From positions 14,017-78,016 of the forward strand of contig DASWCZ010000056.1 in assembly GCA_036395755.1 (NCBI GenBank): DNA of 64,000 nt. Reading direction: 5' to 3'. The notes beneath the pieces were generated by a model that was not told where the DNA came from, searched no databases, and saw nothing but the letters and a program-made list of their open reading frames with translations. The translations under genes and the position numbers were made by a program. Within the stretch, counting starts at the first letter, position 1; the number at the start of each line of letters is the position of its first letter. Source of the stretch: Gp7-AA6 sp036395755 (GTDB lineage: Bacteria; Acidobacteriota; Thermoanaerobaculia; UBA5066; Gp7-AA6). Below, piece after piece: positions 18,148-27,477 of this stretch.

Positions 18148-21100
18148 GGCGCTTTCCTTTCCGCAAGATTCAGCCGGGAGACGGAGTTGTTGCCCGAATC
18201 GATGACATACAGAATATCTCGCCGACGATCGAGAGCGAGGCCGGTCGGCTTCGCGAACTTGCGGCCCTGGTCGTCCGCGCTCCACGTGCGCTCGACCGAG
18301 CCCGAAGAGTCGAACGCGCGGACCGCGCCGGTGGCGGGGTCAGCGGCATAGATCGTTTCGTCGCGGCCGATTTCGATGTGCGGTTCGACCGGTCCTTGCC
18401 ATCCGGGCACGTCGAAGGCGCGCTGGAACTGGCCCGACGCGTCCAGGATCACGACCCGGTGATTCCCGACGTCGGCGACGTACACCGAGCCCGACGGGCC
18501 GACGGCGATCCCGACGGGACTCGAGAACTCTCCCGGGCCCGATCCCTTCTTTCCGACGACCTGCCGGTTCTGCAGGACGGCGTCGTAAGTCACGAGCTGA
18601 TGGTTCCCGGTGTCGGTCACCCAGACCTTTCCCTCCGCGGAAATCGCGACGCCGCGCGGCCCGTAGAGGCCCGCCGCCGAACCTTTCGGCTCACCGGCGA
18701 GAGTGAAGGACTGGAGACGGCCGTTCCAGGTATCGGCGATGTACAGGTCCTCTCCCCGGATCGCCACGGCGCAGGGCTCCCGCAGTCCGAAGGTGCCGCT
18801 GCCGCGGCCGCCCCATCCGCCGAGGTATCCGCCTCCTCCGTCGAAGATCCGCAGCCGCGAGTTGCCGAAGTCCGCGATCCAGATCCTGCCCTTTCCGTCC
18901 ACGTCGCCGTCCCGGGGCTCCCGCATGCCGGAGAAGGGGGGGCGTCCCTGCTCCGCCGTCTCCGCGATCGCGGGCGCCTCCTCTTGCTCGACGACCTCCG
19001 CGGCGCCCGCTGCCACCGGGACGTTCTCCTTCGCGGGCACGATGACGTCTTGCGAGTCGCCCCCGATGACCCGGTAGATCTTGACCTCCGGGTTCTCGTA
19101 AGCGCGCTCGAAGAGGTCCGTCGCGCGGTCGAACTTGCGCAGGCCTTCCGCGGGATAAGTCTTGCGCTCGAGCCAGCCGACGTAGACGTAACCGACGTGA
19201 TATCGCCGCAGCAGGTGCTCGATGGGCGCGGCTTCCCGGCTGGAATAGATCCGCTCGACCGCCTCGCGCCTCTCGACGACCTCCGTTTCTGGGTTGCCGC
19301 GCTGCTTGACGTGGTGCTCCCATCCGAGCACGGTCGGAAGCCCCGTCAGCATCGAGATGCGGCTGAAGTCCTGGTACGGATCGCCGTGGGCTTCCAGGAG
19401 CACGGGCGTCCCCCGGATCGTCCGTCGAAGCCAGAGGACCGCGCGGTATTCACCGGGCCTCGTCTCCTCGAGGTATCGGAGCCCGTCGAGTGTGGGGCCC
19501 GAATACGCCGCGAAGTGGTTGCTGACCGCGCCGCGCGCGGCCGTGACGGTCGTGAAGAGAGCCGCGATGGCGAGGAGGAAGAGAACGGCGCGCGGAGGAA
19601 AACGCCAGCGCCCGTAGACGCCGCGTCGGTCCTTCGGCCGGAAGACGAGCGCGGCGGCCGCGACCGCGAAGAGGAGCCAGGCCTCCAGGTAGAGCTTGAA
19701 GATCGTGTTCATCCGGTCGGAGATGTAGACCTTCTGCGTGAAGAGGATCAGAAAGAAGGCAGCGGCGACGAAGCCGCAGGCGAGTCGCTCGTCCGGATCG
19801 GTCGCGCGGTCGGCGGCCGCGGCGAAAAAGAGCAGGACGCCCGCGCAGGCGAAGACTTCCACCGAGAGAAATCCGAGCAGGGCGAGCAGGCCGCCGACGG
19901 CCGCCACGAGGATGAGGCGCATTCGTCTCTCGAGGCCCTGCTCCGCCATCCGGTCGGAGACGAAGCCGAGCAGCCACGCAAACGCGAGGAAGAAGAAGAG
20001 ACCGAACACGGTCACGACGTCGACGCCTTTCGCGCCGGGCTCCTGTTCCCAGCCGAACCCCGGGCTTCCACCCCCGTGCACCCAGAGAGGAGCGGCGGTC
20101 GCCCAGGCGGCCGCCACGGTCGTGAGCACGCCCGGCGCCATTCGCGCGAGGTGCGCCGGCGCGAATCGGCCGGCGGAGGCAGTCACCAGGAAGACGATTC
20201 CGCACAGGCCGGCGAGTAGCGGCGCGTCCCACGCGTTCGTCAGGGCCTGCGCCGCGGCGGCGAAGCCCAGGATCGCGCCCGATGCGATCCGCGAGATCGG
20301 CCTCGCGGGCGGGCTGGAGTTCACGCGGACGAAGTGGAGGGCGGCGGCGCCGACGAGCAGAAAGAGCGGCATCGCGAGGACGTGCGCGTGCAGGTCCGCG
20401 AAGACGAGGCTCCAGAACGGGTACTCGTTGATGGTGTCCTTGATGATGCGGGAGGTCGCCCAGAAATAGTTCCAGTCGAGGGCTCGATGATTGAGCAGCC
20501 ACTCGCGCAGGCCCGAGAGATTCCCGAGGACCACGGCCAGCCCTGCGCCGGCGACGCCGGCTCGCACCGTTCCCGTCCAGTTGCGCAGGAGGGTGAAGGA
20601 GCCCTGCAGCATCAGCCCGCCGAGCAGCCCGAAGGCGAGATTGAACGTGAAGCGGGTAGAGAGCCCGGTTAAGAGCGTCAGGAAAGCGATCATCTGCTGC
20701 CCGAACGCGTAGTAGCCGAGCGGAGCGCCGGCGAACCAGGGATCGGAGGCGGGGAGAGTCCGGGTCCGCACGAGGATGTTCAGGATCGAGAAGTCCATCG
20801 GCTTCTCTCCCCAGTAGATCTCGGGGTTGAACGCGCGGATGCCGAGGAAGAGGAGGAACCCGAGAGCAAACGCCGCCTCGCCCGCGACCACGAGGCGCCG
20901 GCGCTCGCGGAAGAAGTCGATAATCAACCGCCGCCGCGCGAAGAAGAGGAGCGCAGAGGGAAGCGCCGCGAGCGCCAGACACGTCCACGCCGCCCCGCGT
21001 CCGTTGGATAGGATCCGAAGCTGGACGAGCACGGCGAAAAGGAAAGTCGTTCCGACGATTCCCAGGATTCTGGAGACACCGGCGCCGCGGTCCGCCAGGC

Positions 21101-23075
21101 GCGGGAAGAACGCGTGCGCGAGAGGAAACGCGACCGCTCCCACCAGAAGGATCCCCAGGTACCACAGGATTGCGGCGCCGAAGGATCCGATCGCGATCTC
21201 CCGGGTTCCCGATCCCACCAATGTCTTGTCGAAGTCCGCGCGGTGGGGAGGGTAGATCGGCGACGTCACGGTCCGCTTCGACCGCGGCCACTTCTCCCAG
21301 TCTCCGAGCGTCGGCGGCGTCTGCGGCATCGAGGCGAGAAGGATCTGCGTCACCCGCCCGGGGGAGAACTGTTTGTTCTTGCGGAAGAGGACGACCCGCG
21401 GATGGTCGTAAACCGTGAACTGCTCCTCGGCGCGGTCGTCCGGGACCTTCAACGGCCCGAGCGTCGGGTAGGAATTGAAGTCGGCGGCGAGGTCGAAGCC
21501 CAGCCGTCCCTCGAAGAGCGCGCTGTAGTAGGCGCGCGACATCGGAAAAACTGCGGGGATCCGGGTCAGGTTCACGTAGACGCGGTTGCTGGTGACCGCA
21601 ATCCAGTCCGATTCCTTCAGGACCTTGACGACGTCTTCCACCTTTCTCGGCGAGTCCGGATCGAAGAGGGTCAGCTGCGGTCCGTTGTAGGCGCCCATGT
21701 CGTATCCCGGCAGAGGAAGCGGCAGGGCATCGTCCCAGGACTCGTTCGCGAAGCGCGCTGGCGGCGGCACGTTCTCGTAGATCCACTTCGCCGCGGCCAC
21801 GCGGGGATGCGGACGGCGGTAGATCGACGTGAAAGCAAGGCCCCAGAGAAACGTTCCGGCGACCGCGATCGCCGGAAGGAAACGCAGGACCCGGGCGCTC
21901 TGACGGCGCGCGCTTCGCGCGCGCGCGGCGAGGTCGCCGAGGAACAGCGTGGCGAGCACCGCGAGCGCGGGGTACGCCGGGTAGAAATAGCGGATCGACT
22001 TGACGATCGAGAGGCCGTGGTAGAGCAGGAGAAACACGGCGTGCGCCACGAGCGGCACGAGAGCCCGCCGCGCCCCCTTTCTCGCGACGAGAACGGCCCA
22101 GCCGAGCGCGGCGAGCGCCGGGAGCGCGAAGAACGGTCCGGCGCCCCAGAAAACCATGTTTCCGATCGGGAAAAGGATCGTGCGTCCCGCCCATTGGAAC
22201 GCGGGCGGGAATCCGGAGACGCTCGAGGAGAGCTCCGCCAGCCGCTTCATGTCCGCCAGGTAGCGCGGATCCAGCCGGAAGGAGAAGAATCCCGAGCCGG
22301 CGAACGCGTAAGGCAGGCCGAAACGCACCGCGACCGCCGCCGCCGCCAGGCAGAGGGCGAAGCGGCCCGCCATCCCGGCGATCCGGGGGCCGGGACTCCT
22401 CTCCTCTCGCGGCGTGTCGCGTCGAAAAGCGCCGATCAGGAGTCCCAGGCCGACCGGCACGAAGAGCGCGAGCGCGGTCACTTTGCAGGAGGCCGCGAAG
22501 CCGAGGGCGACACCGGTCAGGACGACTTCCAGGGGGCGGGAACGACCCTGCGCGAGGTGGACCGCGCCTAAGAGCGTCGCGGTAGAGAAGGCGGTCAGGA
22601 ACGTGTCGACCGCCCAGAAGTGCGAGAGCTGAAGTCCGAGCGGACAGAATGCCAGAAGGGCCGCCGCCGCGAGCGCCAGCCGGCGATCTTTGGAGAACCG
22701 CCGGGCGAGAAGGTAGGCGAGCCACACCGAGGCTAAGTCCGCGAAGGCGGAGAGCACCCGGCCGACGAGATAGGCGCCGCCGTAGCCGCTCTTTCCGAGG
22801 AGGCCGGCGACGGCTTTCGTCACGAAGATTGGCAGAGTTCCGTAGACGAACGAGTCGTGGCCGCGGTTGTAGGGGTTGAGCGATGACCGCGCCGAATCGA
22901 AGTACGCGGCCGGGCTCTTCGGGAACACGAGCTTCTCCTCGACCATCGAGATGAAGCGCTCGTCCGGGTGGAGATGGTGCCCCGCGTCCCAGTCGAGACC
23001 GGAGAGACGCAGGACGGCCCCAGCGGCGATCAGGACGAAAAAGAGCTGGCGGGCGCGGTGCCGGCTCAGGCGCAA
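18144..23075 (-). CDS. Giant three-part membrane protein: GT-C domain, DUF2298 (YYY) domain, NHL propeller
   Basis: A 1643-aa protein. Residues about 1-610 are a multi-pass GT39/PMT-like region with HPDERFISMVEEK in the first loop. Residues about 620-1345 are a DUF2298/chlor_Arch_YYY region, a second multi-pass block (INEYPFWSLVFADLHAHVLAMPLF) ending in a soluble tail (VGYVYVGWLERKTYP). Residues about 1375-1643 are six NHL blades. Either domain alone is normally a separate protein. The start is TTG 23075 with GAAGGGA upstream, preceded in frame by TGA. The transcript probably begins near the TAGAAT box at 23178. Likely a membrane glycosyltransferase with an extracytoplasmic propeller; donor and acceptor are unknown. 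Confidence 0.85.
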   Translation of the reverse strand: MRLSRHRARQLFFVLIAAGAVLRLSGLDWDAGHHLHPDERFISMVEEKLVFPKSPAAYFDSARSSLNPYNRGHDSFVYGTLPIFVTKAVAGLLGKSGYGGAYLVGRVLSAFADLASVWLAYLLARRFSKDRRLALAAAALLAFCPLGLQLSHFWAVDTFLTAFSTATLLGAVHLAQGRSRPLEVVLTGVALGFAASCKVTALALFVPVGLGLLIGAFRRDTPREERSPGPRIAGMAGRFALCLAAAAVAVRFGLPYAFAGSGFFSFRLDPRYLADMKRLAELSSSVSGFPPAFQWAGRTILFPIGNMVFWGAGPFFALPALAALGWAVLVARKGARRALVPLVAHAVFLLLYHGLSIVKSIRYFYPAYPALAVLATLFLGDLAARARSARRQSARVLRFLPAIAVAGTFLWGLAFTSIYRRPHPRVAAAKWIYENVPPPARFANESWDDALPLPLPGYDMGAYNGPQLTLFDPDSPRKVEDVVKVLKESDWIAVTSNRVYVNLTRIPAVFPMSRAYYSALFEGRLGFDLAADFNSYPTLGPLKVPDDRAEEQFTVYDHPRVVLFRKNKQFSPGRVTQILLASMPQTPPTLGDWEKWPRSKRTVTSPIYPPHRADFDKTLVGSGTREIAIGSFGAAILWYLGILLVGAVAFPLAHAFFPRLADRGAGVSRILGIVGTTFLFAVLVQLRILSNGRGAAWTCLALAALPSALLFFARRRLIIDFFRERRRLVVAGEAAFALGFLLFLGIRAFNPEIYWGEKPMDFSILNILVRTRTLPASDPWFAGAPLGYYAFGQQMIAFLTLLTGLSTRFTFNLAFGLLGGLMLQGSFTLLRNWTGTVRAGVAGAGLAVVLGNLSGLREWLLNHRALDWNYFWATSRIIKDTINEYPFWSLVFADLHAHVLAMPLFLLVGAAALHFVRVNSSPPARPISRIASGAILGFAAAAQALTNAWDAPLLAGLCGIVFLVTASAGRFAPAHLARMAPGVLTTVAAAWATAAPLWVHGGGSPGFGWEQEPGAKGVDVVTVFGLFFFLAFAWLLGFVSDRMAEQGLERRMRLILVAAVGGLLALLGFLSVEVFACAGVLLFFAAAADRATDPDERLACGFVAAAFFLILFTQKVYISDRMNTIFKLYLEAWLLFAVAAAALVFRPKDRRGVYGRWRFPPRAVLFLLAIAALFTTVTAARGAVSNHFAAYSGPTLDGLRYLEETRPGEYRAVLWLRRTIRGTPVLLEAHGDPYQDFSRISMLTGLPTVLGWEHHVKQRGNPETEVVERREAVERIYSSREAAPIEHLLRRYHVGYVYVGWLERKTYPAEGLRKFDRATDLFERAYENPEVKIYRVIGGDSQDVIVPAKENVPVAAGAAEVVEQEEAPAIAETAEQGRPPFSGMREPRDGDVDGKGRIWIADFGNSRLRIFDGGGGYLGGWGGRGSGTFGLREPCAVAIRGEDLYIADTWNGRLQSFTLAGEPKGSAAGLYGPRGVAISAEGKVWVTDTGNHQLVTYDAVLQNRQVVGKKGSGPGEFSSPVGIAVGPSGSVYVADVGNHRVVILDASGQFQRAFDVPGWQGPVEPHIEIGRDETIYAADPATGAVRAFDSSGSVERTWSADDQGRKFAKPTGLALDRRRDILYVIDSGNNSVSRLNLAERKAP

Positions 23076-23172
23076 ACTGTCCCTTCACTCCGGGAGCGGA
23101 TGTCCGAACCTCCTCTTCTCGAACGGATTCCCGGAGGACGGGCGTCGCCATTCGACCGTCGAGAACGGGCCG

Positions 23173-23178
23173 ATTCTA
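23173..23178 (-). promoter_or_regulatory. -10-like box TAGAAT for the GT-C/NHL unit
   Basis: TGTAGAATCGG on the minus strand lies in the 139-bp gap between the methyltransferase and the giant fusion gene. It implies a roughly 95-nt leader to TTG 23075, or use of the out-of-frame ATG at 23151. Confidence 0.35.
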
Positions 23179-23214
23179 CAGGAGCGATGCGCGCGCGCCT
23201 TCGCGCGGTGGCCC

Positions 23215-24048
23215 TCACGCCGGCTTGCGCGCCTTCACGGAGAGGATCACGGCGCTCCGGCCCTCCTCGCGCGGGCGATTCCAGGAGTCGATCGCATTCA
23301 GCAGCGAGCGTGCGACGTGGAGCGGCCTCCAGGAGCGGCCCGGGGCGTCCCCATAACGGAATCGGTCCGCTTGAGGCAGCACTCCCGATTCGACCAGCCG
23401 CATGCCGAGTCCGTACACCAGATTATGAGCGAACGGAAAACAGTGGTGCACGAACTGCCGGGGGTCCTCGGCGACGAGATCGGCTCGCCTGACGAGATCG
23501 ATCAGCTTTTCGCGCGTGTAGAGACGCACGTGGTTCGTCCAGATTCCTCCGAAGAATCCGCTGCGGATCGGCGCAAGTCCGAGACGTTCCAGCGACCAGT
23601 TGATCGGATCCCATAGGAACGGGTAGTCGTGATTGGGGACCGTGATCGCGATCGTTCCGCCCGGCCGGACGACGCGCTTGACCTCGAGCAGTCCCGGAAG
23701 ATCTTCGGGAAGGTGCTCCAGGACTTCCGACAGGATGACCTTGTCGAACGCCCCGTCCGCGTAGGGGAGGCGGGTGACGCTGCCGGCCGCGAGCGACACG
23801 CGGGAAGAGATCTCGGCTCGCGCGCGGCGGAGCCTCGGCAGATCGTTGTCGATGCCGGTCAACCGGCAGGGCGCGAGCTCGTCGATGACCTTCAGGAACC
23901 ACCCGAGACCGCAGCCGCAGTCGAGAACGCGCTCGCCCGGCCGGGGCTGGAGGTACTCGAGCACGATCCGCAGGCGGTGTTTGGCCGCCATGTCCGCTTC
24001 GTTCGCGAGCATCCGCTGGAGCTTCGCGGCATCGTCGGGCGTGCTCAC
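23215..24048 (-). CDS. Class I SAM-dependent methyltransferase
   Basis: A 277-aa Rossmann methyltransferase. SAM motif I is VLDCGCGLGWF, motif II VILSEVLEHLPED and motif III VVRPGGTIAITVPNHDYPF. It resembles methyltransferase type 11/UbiE-like enzymes found among glycan genes. The GTG start at 24048 overlaps the TGA of the upstream GT4 gene (GTGA). A second GTG lies one codon earlier. The context suggests methylation of a sugar or lipid carrier intermediate. Confidence 0.8.
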   Translation of the reverse strand: MSTPDDAAKLQRMLANEADMAAKHRLRIVLEYLQPRPGERVLDCGCGLGWFLKVIDELAPCRLTGIDNDLPRLRRARAEISSRVSLAAGSVTRLPYADGAFDKVILSEVLEHLPEDLPGLLEVKRVVRPGGTIAITVPNHDYPFLWDPINWSLERLGLAPIRSGFFGGIWTNHVRLYTREKLIDLVRRADLVAEDPRQFVHHCFPFAHNLVYGLGMRLVESGVLPQADRFRYGDAPGRSWRPLHVARSLLNAIDSWNRPREEGRSAVILSVKARKPA

Positions 24049-25253
24049 CACCGCGGTCGGAAGGCCCGCGCCGGAGAAGGCGTCTCCAGGCGCTCCAGCA
24101 CGCCCTCGTACTCCGACACGCACCGTTTCGGGTCGAACAGGTCTTCGATTGCCTGGCGCGGCCGCACGTATTTTTCCCTTTCGTCGAGCACGGCGAGGAT
24201 GCCGGCCGCCAGGGCCGCCGGGTCGGCCGGCTCGACCGTCAGTCCCATGCCGGTCTCGCGGACCGGGACCCGCGCGCCGGGGATGTCCGTCGCCACGACG
24301 GGCGTTCCGCACATCATCGCCTCCGGCTGCACCAGCGCAAGGCAGTCGGTCCGGCTCGGCAGGACGAAGACGTCGAGCATCGAGTAGAAATTCGCGAGCT
24401 TCTGCGGGTCGGAGACCAGCCCGAGCATCGTTACATGGGGCCGCACCTTCTCCAGGAGCGCCGCGCACCGCGAGAAGAAATCCTCGTACCCCATCCGGGT
24501 CTCTCCCGCGTAGACGAAGTGCGCGTCGGGCGCCTTCGCGAGAACATCGGGAATCGCCTGCAGGAGGTAGTCGAACCCCTTTTCCTCGACCCAGCGGCCC
24601 GCGAACCCCACCAGGCGCCGACCCGAGAGGTTGAGCTCCGCCTTCCACCGCGAGGAGTCTTCGGAGCGAGGCACCGGAATCACCACCGGCGGCAGGATCG
24701 CGTCGGTCTTCTGAAGGTACGGCTGGAGGAAAGGGGAATGGCTCGCGTAGTCGGTGCTGTACGCAACGATCCGGGTCGCCTGGGAGAGCGCGCGACGCAT
24801 CAGGAAGGTCACCGCGCGCTCGACCGCTTGGTTGAGTAGTCCCGCCGGCATCGTCAGGTCGCCGTGGTGTGTCAGGACGACCGGCTTCTTCAGGAGGCGC
24901 CCGAACAGTGTGACGAGAGGAGCTTCCAGAATCGGGGTGTGGACCTGCACGACGTCGGCCCGGCGCATCTCGCGCCACAACGCCGCCGGAAACGACGGCA
25001 TCACCACGCCCCGGCTCACGCGGCCCATGACCGGGAGGCGGACGACGCGGACACTCTCGATCGTTTCCTCGAGAGCGAGCTTCGGATCGTGACGGGAGGT
25101 CAGGACCGTCACGGAGTGGCCTCCGGCCGCGAGCCCTTCCGCCAGACGCTTCGCGTACGCGGTCAGGCCCGTCCAGTGGGGGTGGTAGTACGTCAGGATC
25201 ATCAAGATCCGGCGGCGGGACGTCGCATCCCGCAGCGGGGCGGCAGCGCTCAC
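24045..25253 (-). CDS. Glycosyltransferase family 4
   Basis: A 402-aa GT-B enzyme. The N-terminal domain has YYHPHWTGLTAYAKRLAEGL and VLTSRHDPK. The C-terminal nucleotide-sugar domain has GFAGRWVEEKGFDYLLQA and the GT4 EX7E-type stretch DCLALVQPEAMMCGTPVVATD. It is cytoplasmic, without membrane helices. GTG 25253 overlaps the stop of the DUF2298 gene (GTGA); the longer upstream frame is antisense noise. It probably extends a lipid-linked oligosaccharide; the sugar is unknown. Confidence 0.87.
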   Translation of the reverse strand: MSAAAPLRDATSRRRILMILTYYHPHWTGLTAYAKRLAEGLAAGGHSVTVLTSRHDPKLALEETIESVRVVRLPVMGRVSRGVVMPSFPAALWREMRRADVVQVHTPILEAPLVTLFGRLLKKPVVLTHHGDLTMPAGLLNQAVERAVTFLMRRALSQATRIVAYSTDYASHSPFLQPYLQKTDAILPPVVIPVPRSEDSSRWKAELNLSGRRLVGFAGRWVEEKGFDYLLQAIPDVLAKAPDAHFVYAGETRMGYEDFFSRCAALLEKVRPHVTMLGLVSDPQKLANFYSMLDVFVLPSRTDCLALVQPEAMMCGTPVVATDIPGARVPVRETGMGLTVEPADPAALAAGILAVLDEREKYVRPRQAIEDLFDPKRCVSEYEGVLERLETPSPARAFRPRW

Positions 25254-27412
25254 TTCTGCGGCCGGACGCGGTAGATCGCGGTCGCGCCGCCCCGGGCGGG
25301 CTCCAGGAACGGGAACGCCGCAACCCGCGGCGCCTCCGGATAAGCGCTGCGCTCGAGGTCTCCCACGATCACGTGAGTCACGTGATAACGGTCGAGGATT
25401 TGGTGCGCGGCCCGGGGGTCCGACGCCGAGTAGAACTTGCGCACCTCCTCCAATCGGGCCATCACCTCGGGGGCGTTCGACCGCCACAGCCCTTCGTGGT
25501 TCGCCCAGCCCATCACGGTGGGGATGCCAGTGTGGGAGGAGATCCGGGCGTACTCCGTGTACGGGTTCCCCGAGGCTTCCATCACGACCGACCTGCTCGG
25601 CGCGTTCTTTACGAGCCACTCGATCGCCTGGAGGTCCCCGGGGTTTCGCCGTCTGAGCGCCCGCCGCGCATCGAGGGAGAAGGCTCCGTCGCGCTGGCGC
25701 AGGCGGGAGACCGCGGCGGTCATCGGGTAGAGCAGAGCGGCGAACACCGCCAGAACGAGGACGAAAACGAGCGACCGCCGCGGCACCTTCGTGGCCCGCC
25801 ACGCGCGGTCCACGAACACGACGGCGCCGATTCCCAGCAGAGGCCAGGCCTGGTGATAGAACTTGAAGATCGTGTTCATACGGTGCAGCTGCTCGCCGTA
25901 GGAGTCCTTGAAGTAGACGACCTCGCATCCGGCGATCATCCCGAGCGCGAGAAGACAGAGAAAGGCGGCGAACAGGACGCCGCGGTCCGGCTCGCGCCGG
26001 AGGGAACGCCACGCGGCGCGGCCGGCGAGAAAAACGAGAAAAAGGATCGGGGCGAGCGCGGGGGCCTTCCTCGCGAACGCGAGACCGAGGGAAACGACCG
26101 CCGCTGCCGCGAGAAGAAAGTCGCGCCAACGCCGTCCTTCCTCGGTGTCTTCGGGAGCGGAAAGAAGAAGTCCCGTCGCCGCGACGGCGAACAGGATCCC
26201 CCAGACGCCCAGGAATTCGAGGATGCCGGACGTCGCGTGGGTCTTTCCGATTCCGTTGTAGGGCAGATGGTAGGAGGTCCGATAGGGCTGTGTCAGGAAG
26301 AGCGCGAGGAGGACCGCTCCGGCGCCGGTCAACGCACCCGACAGGGCCGTTCCGAGCCGCGGCAGCCCCTCGCCGCGCGTCGTGCGGGCCGCGCCGGCAA
26401 AGACGAGCAGCATCGCGATCGCCGGGGCGTTCCAGAGGTTCGCTCCGATTGCCGCCGCCGCGACGAGCGCAACGAGAAGGAACGGTGCCCATCGCGAGAG
26501 GAAAGACCCGGCGGCGGGTTTTGACTCTGGACCCTGATCTCTCGACTCCGGCAATCCGGCTTCGATCCATCGATCCGCAACCGCGAAAGTCGCCAGGAAG
26601 AAGGGGAAGGCGAGCAGGTGGGGGTGCAGGTCGGCGTGAAAGAACGTGAAGAACGGGAACTCGTTGATCGTGTCGCCCGAGCCGATGACGCGCGAGGCGT
26701 GGAAGTAGTCGAAATCCCTGGCGAACGGTGTCGCCCAGGCCTCGAACGCGCCGGCCAGATTTCCCGCGAAAACGCTCGCGAAGCCGGCCCCGATCGCCGC
26801 CGCAGTCCGTCCCCGGGAAAGGCGAAACCCGAGACACGCCGCCGCGGCGAAGGAGTACCCGGCGAAGGTCGCGATCGCGAGGTTGTAGGCGACGAATGGA
26901 GTGACCCCGGCCGCTTTCGCGACCGTGGCCGCCAGCAGGTAGCCCCAGTAGTAGTAGTTGATCGTGTTCCCCGCCATCCACGGATCGGCGGGGGGCATGT
27001 CGGGCCATCGCGTGAGCGAGTTGAAGAACGCGAGATCCATGAACTTCTCGGCTCCGAGGATCTCGGGGACCGCGGCCCGGATCACGAGGAAGATCGCGGC
27101 CGGCGCCCAGAAGAAGAGCGCGCCCCGGTTTTCCTCCGGGCCCCAGAAGCGACCGGTCTCACGGCCGGCCCTGCGGCGGGAGAAGAAGGACGCGCCGGCG
27201 AGAGCCGCGACCGACAGAAGAATCGTGCCGCGCGAAAAGCCGAACGGGAGCACCAGAGACAGGGCCCACGCGAGCCAGCCGGCGAGGACGAGGCCGACCG
27301 GCCGCGAGAGGAGCGCGGCGTCGCGCCGGTTGGCGAAGAAGAGGCGAAGCGCCGGCAAGACCGCGAGACCGAGGATCTCGACGGCCAGGGCCCAGGCCAA
27401 GATGTTCCGCAC
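25250..27412 (-). CDS. DUF2298 (chlor_Arch_YYY) multi-pass membrane protein
   Basis: About 720 aa with a dozen or more membrane helices. The family signature YYYWGYLL, FAGNLAGAFEAW and INEFPFFTFFHADLHPHLLAFPFF is present. It ends in the same soluble tail as the 1643-aa protein (VTHVIVGDLERSAYP), so the two are paralogous over this domain. DUF2298 proteins occur in archaea and Chloroflexi beside glycosylation genes and are thought to be GT-C-like. I chose GTG 27412 because a TAAACT box ends 7 nt upstream and the family N-terminus (RNILAWALAVEILGL) begins there. GTG 27454 is the longer alternative. Confidence 0.82.
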   Translation of the reverse strand: MRNILAWALAVEILGLAVLPALRLFFANRRDAALLSRPVGLVLAGWLAWALSLVLPFGFSRGTILLSVAALAGASFFSRRRAGRETGRFWGPEENRGALFFWAPAAIFLVIRAAVPEILGAEKFMDLAFFNSLTRWPDMPPADPWMAGNTINYYYWGYLLAATVAKAAGVTPFVAYNLAIATFAGYSFAAAACLGFRLSRGRTAAAIGAGFASVFAGNLAGAFEAWATPFARDFDYFHASRVIGSGDTINEFPFFTFFHADLHPHLLAFPFFLATFAVADRWIEAGLPESRDQGPESKPAAGSFLSRWAPFLLVALVAAAAIGANLWNAPAIAMLLVFAGAARTTRGEGLPRLGTALSGALTGAGAVLLALFLTQPYRTSYHLPYNGIGKTHATSGILEFLGVWGILFAVAATGLLLSAPEDTEEGRRWRDFLLAAAAVVSLGLAFARKAPALAPILFLVFLAGRAAWRSLRREPDRGVLFAAFLCLLALGMIAGCEVVYFKDSYGEQLHRMNTIFKFYHQAWPLLGIGAVVFVDRAWRATKVPRRSLVFVLVLAVFAALLYPMTAAVSRLRQRDGAFSLDARRALRRRNPGDLQAIEWLVKNAPSRSVVMEASGNPYTEYARISSHTGIPTVMGWANHEGLWRSNAPEVMARLEEVRKFYSASDPRAAHQILDRYHVTHVIVGDLERSAYPEAPRVAAFPFLEPARGGATAIYRVRPQK

Positions 27413-27419
27413 TGAGAAG

Positions 27420-27425
27420 AGTTTA
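27420..27425 (-). promoter_or_regulatory. -10-like box TAAACT for the DUF2298 unit
   Basis: The minus-strand TATAAACTC lies 7 nt before GTG 27412. It overlaps the plus-strand TATAGT that could serve the divergent DNA-repair genes. Confidence 0.3.
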
Positions 27426-27429
27426 TAGT
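27424..27429 (+). promoter_or_regulatory. -10-like box TATAGT upstream of the ligD-like genes
   Basis: TATAGT is the best plus-strand -10 candidate before GTG 27478, leaving a leader of about 40 nt. It shares bases with the opposing TAAACT box. Confidence 0.3.
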
Positions 27430-27477
27430 CCAAGTCCGCGGTCGCAGGGGGCACCGCCTTTACAGCGGGACGGAAGC

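Noticed and set aside
19450..23151. 1233-aa minus-strand open frame alongside the giant fusion gene
   Set aside because: Arg/Pro/Gly-rich shadow in another frame of the recognised GT-C/DUF2298 gene. Only its first codons might be a leader.
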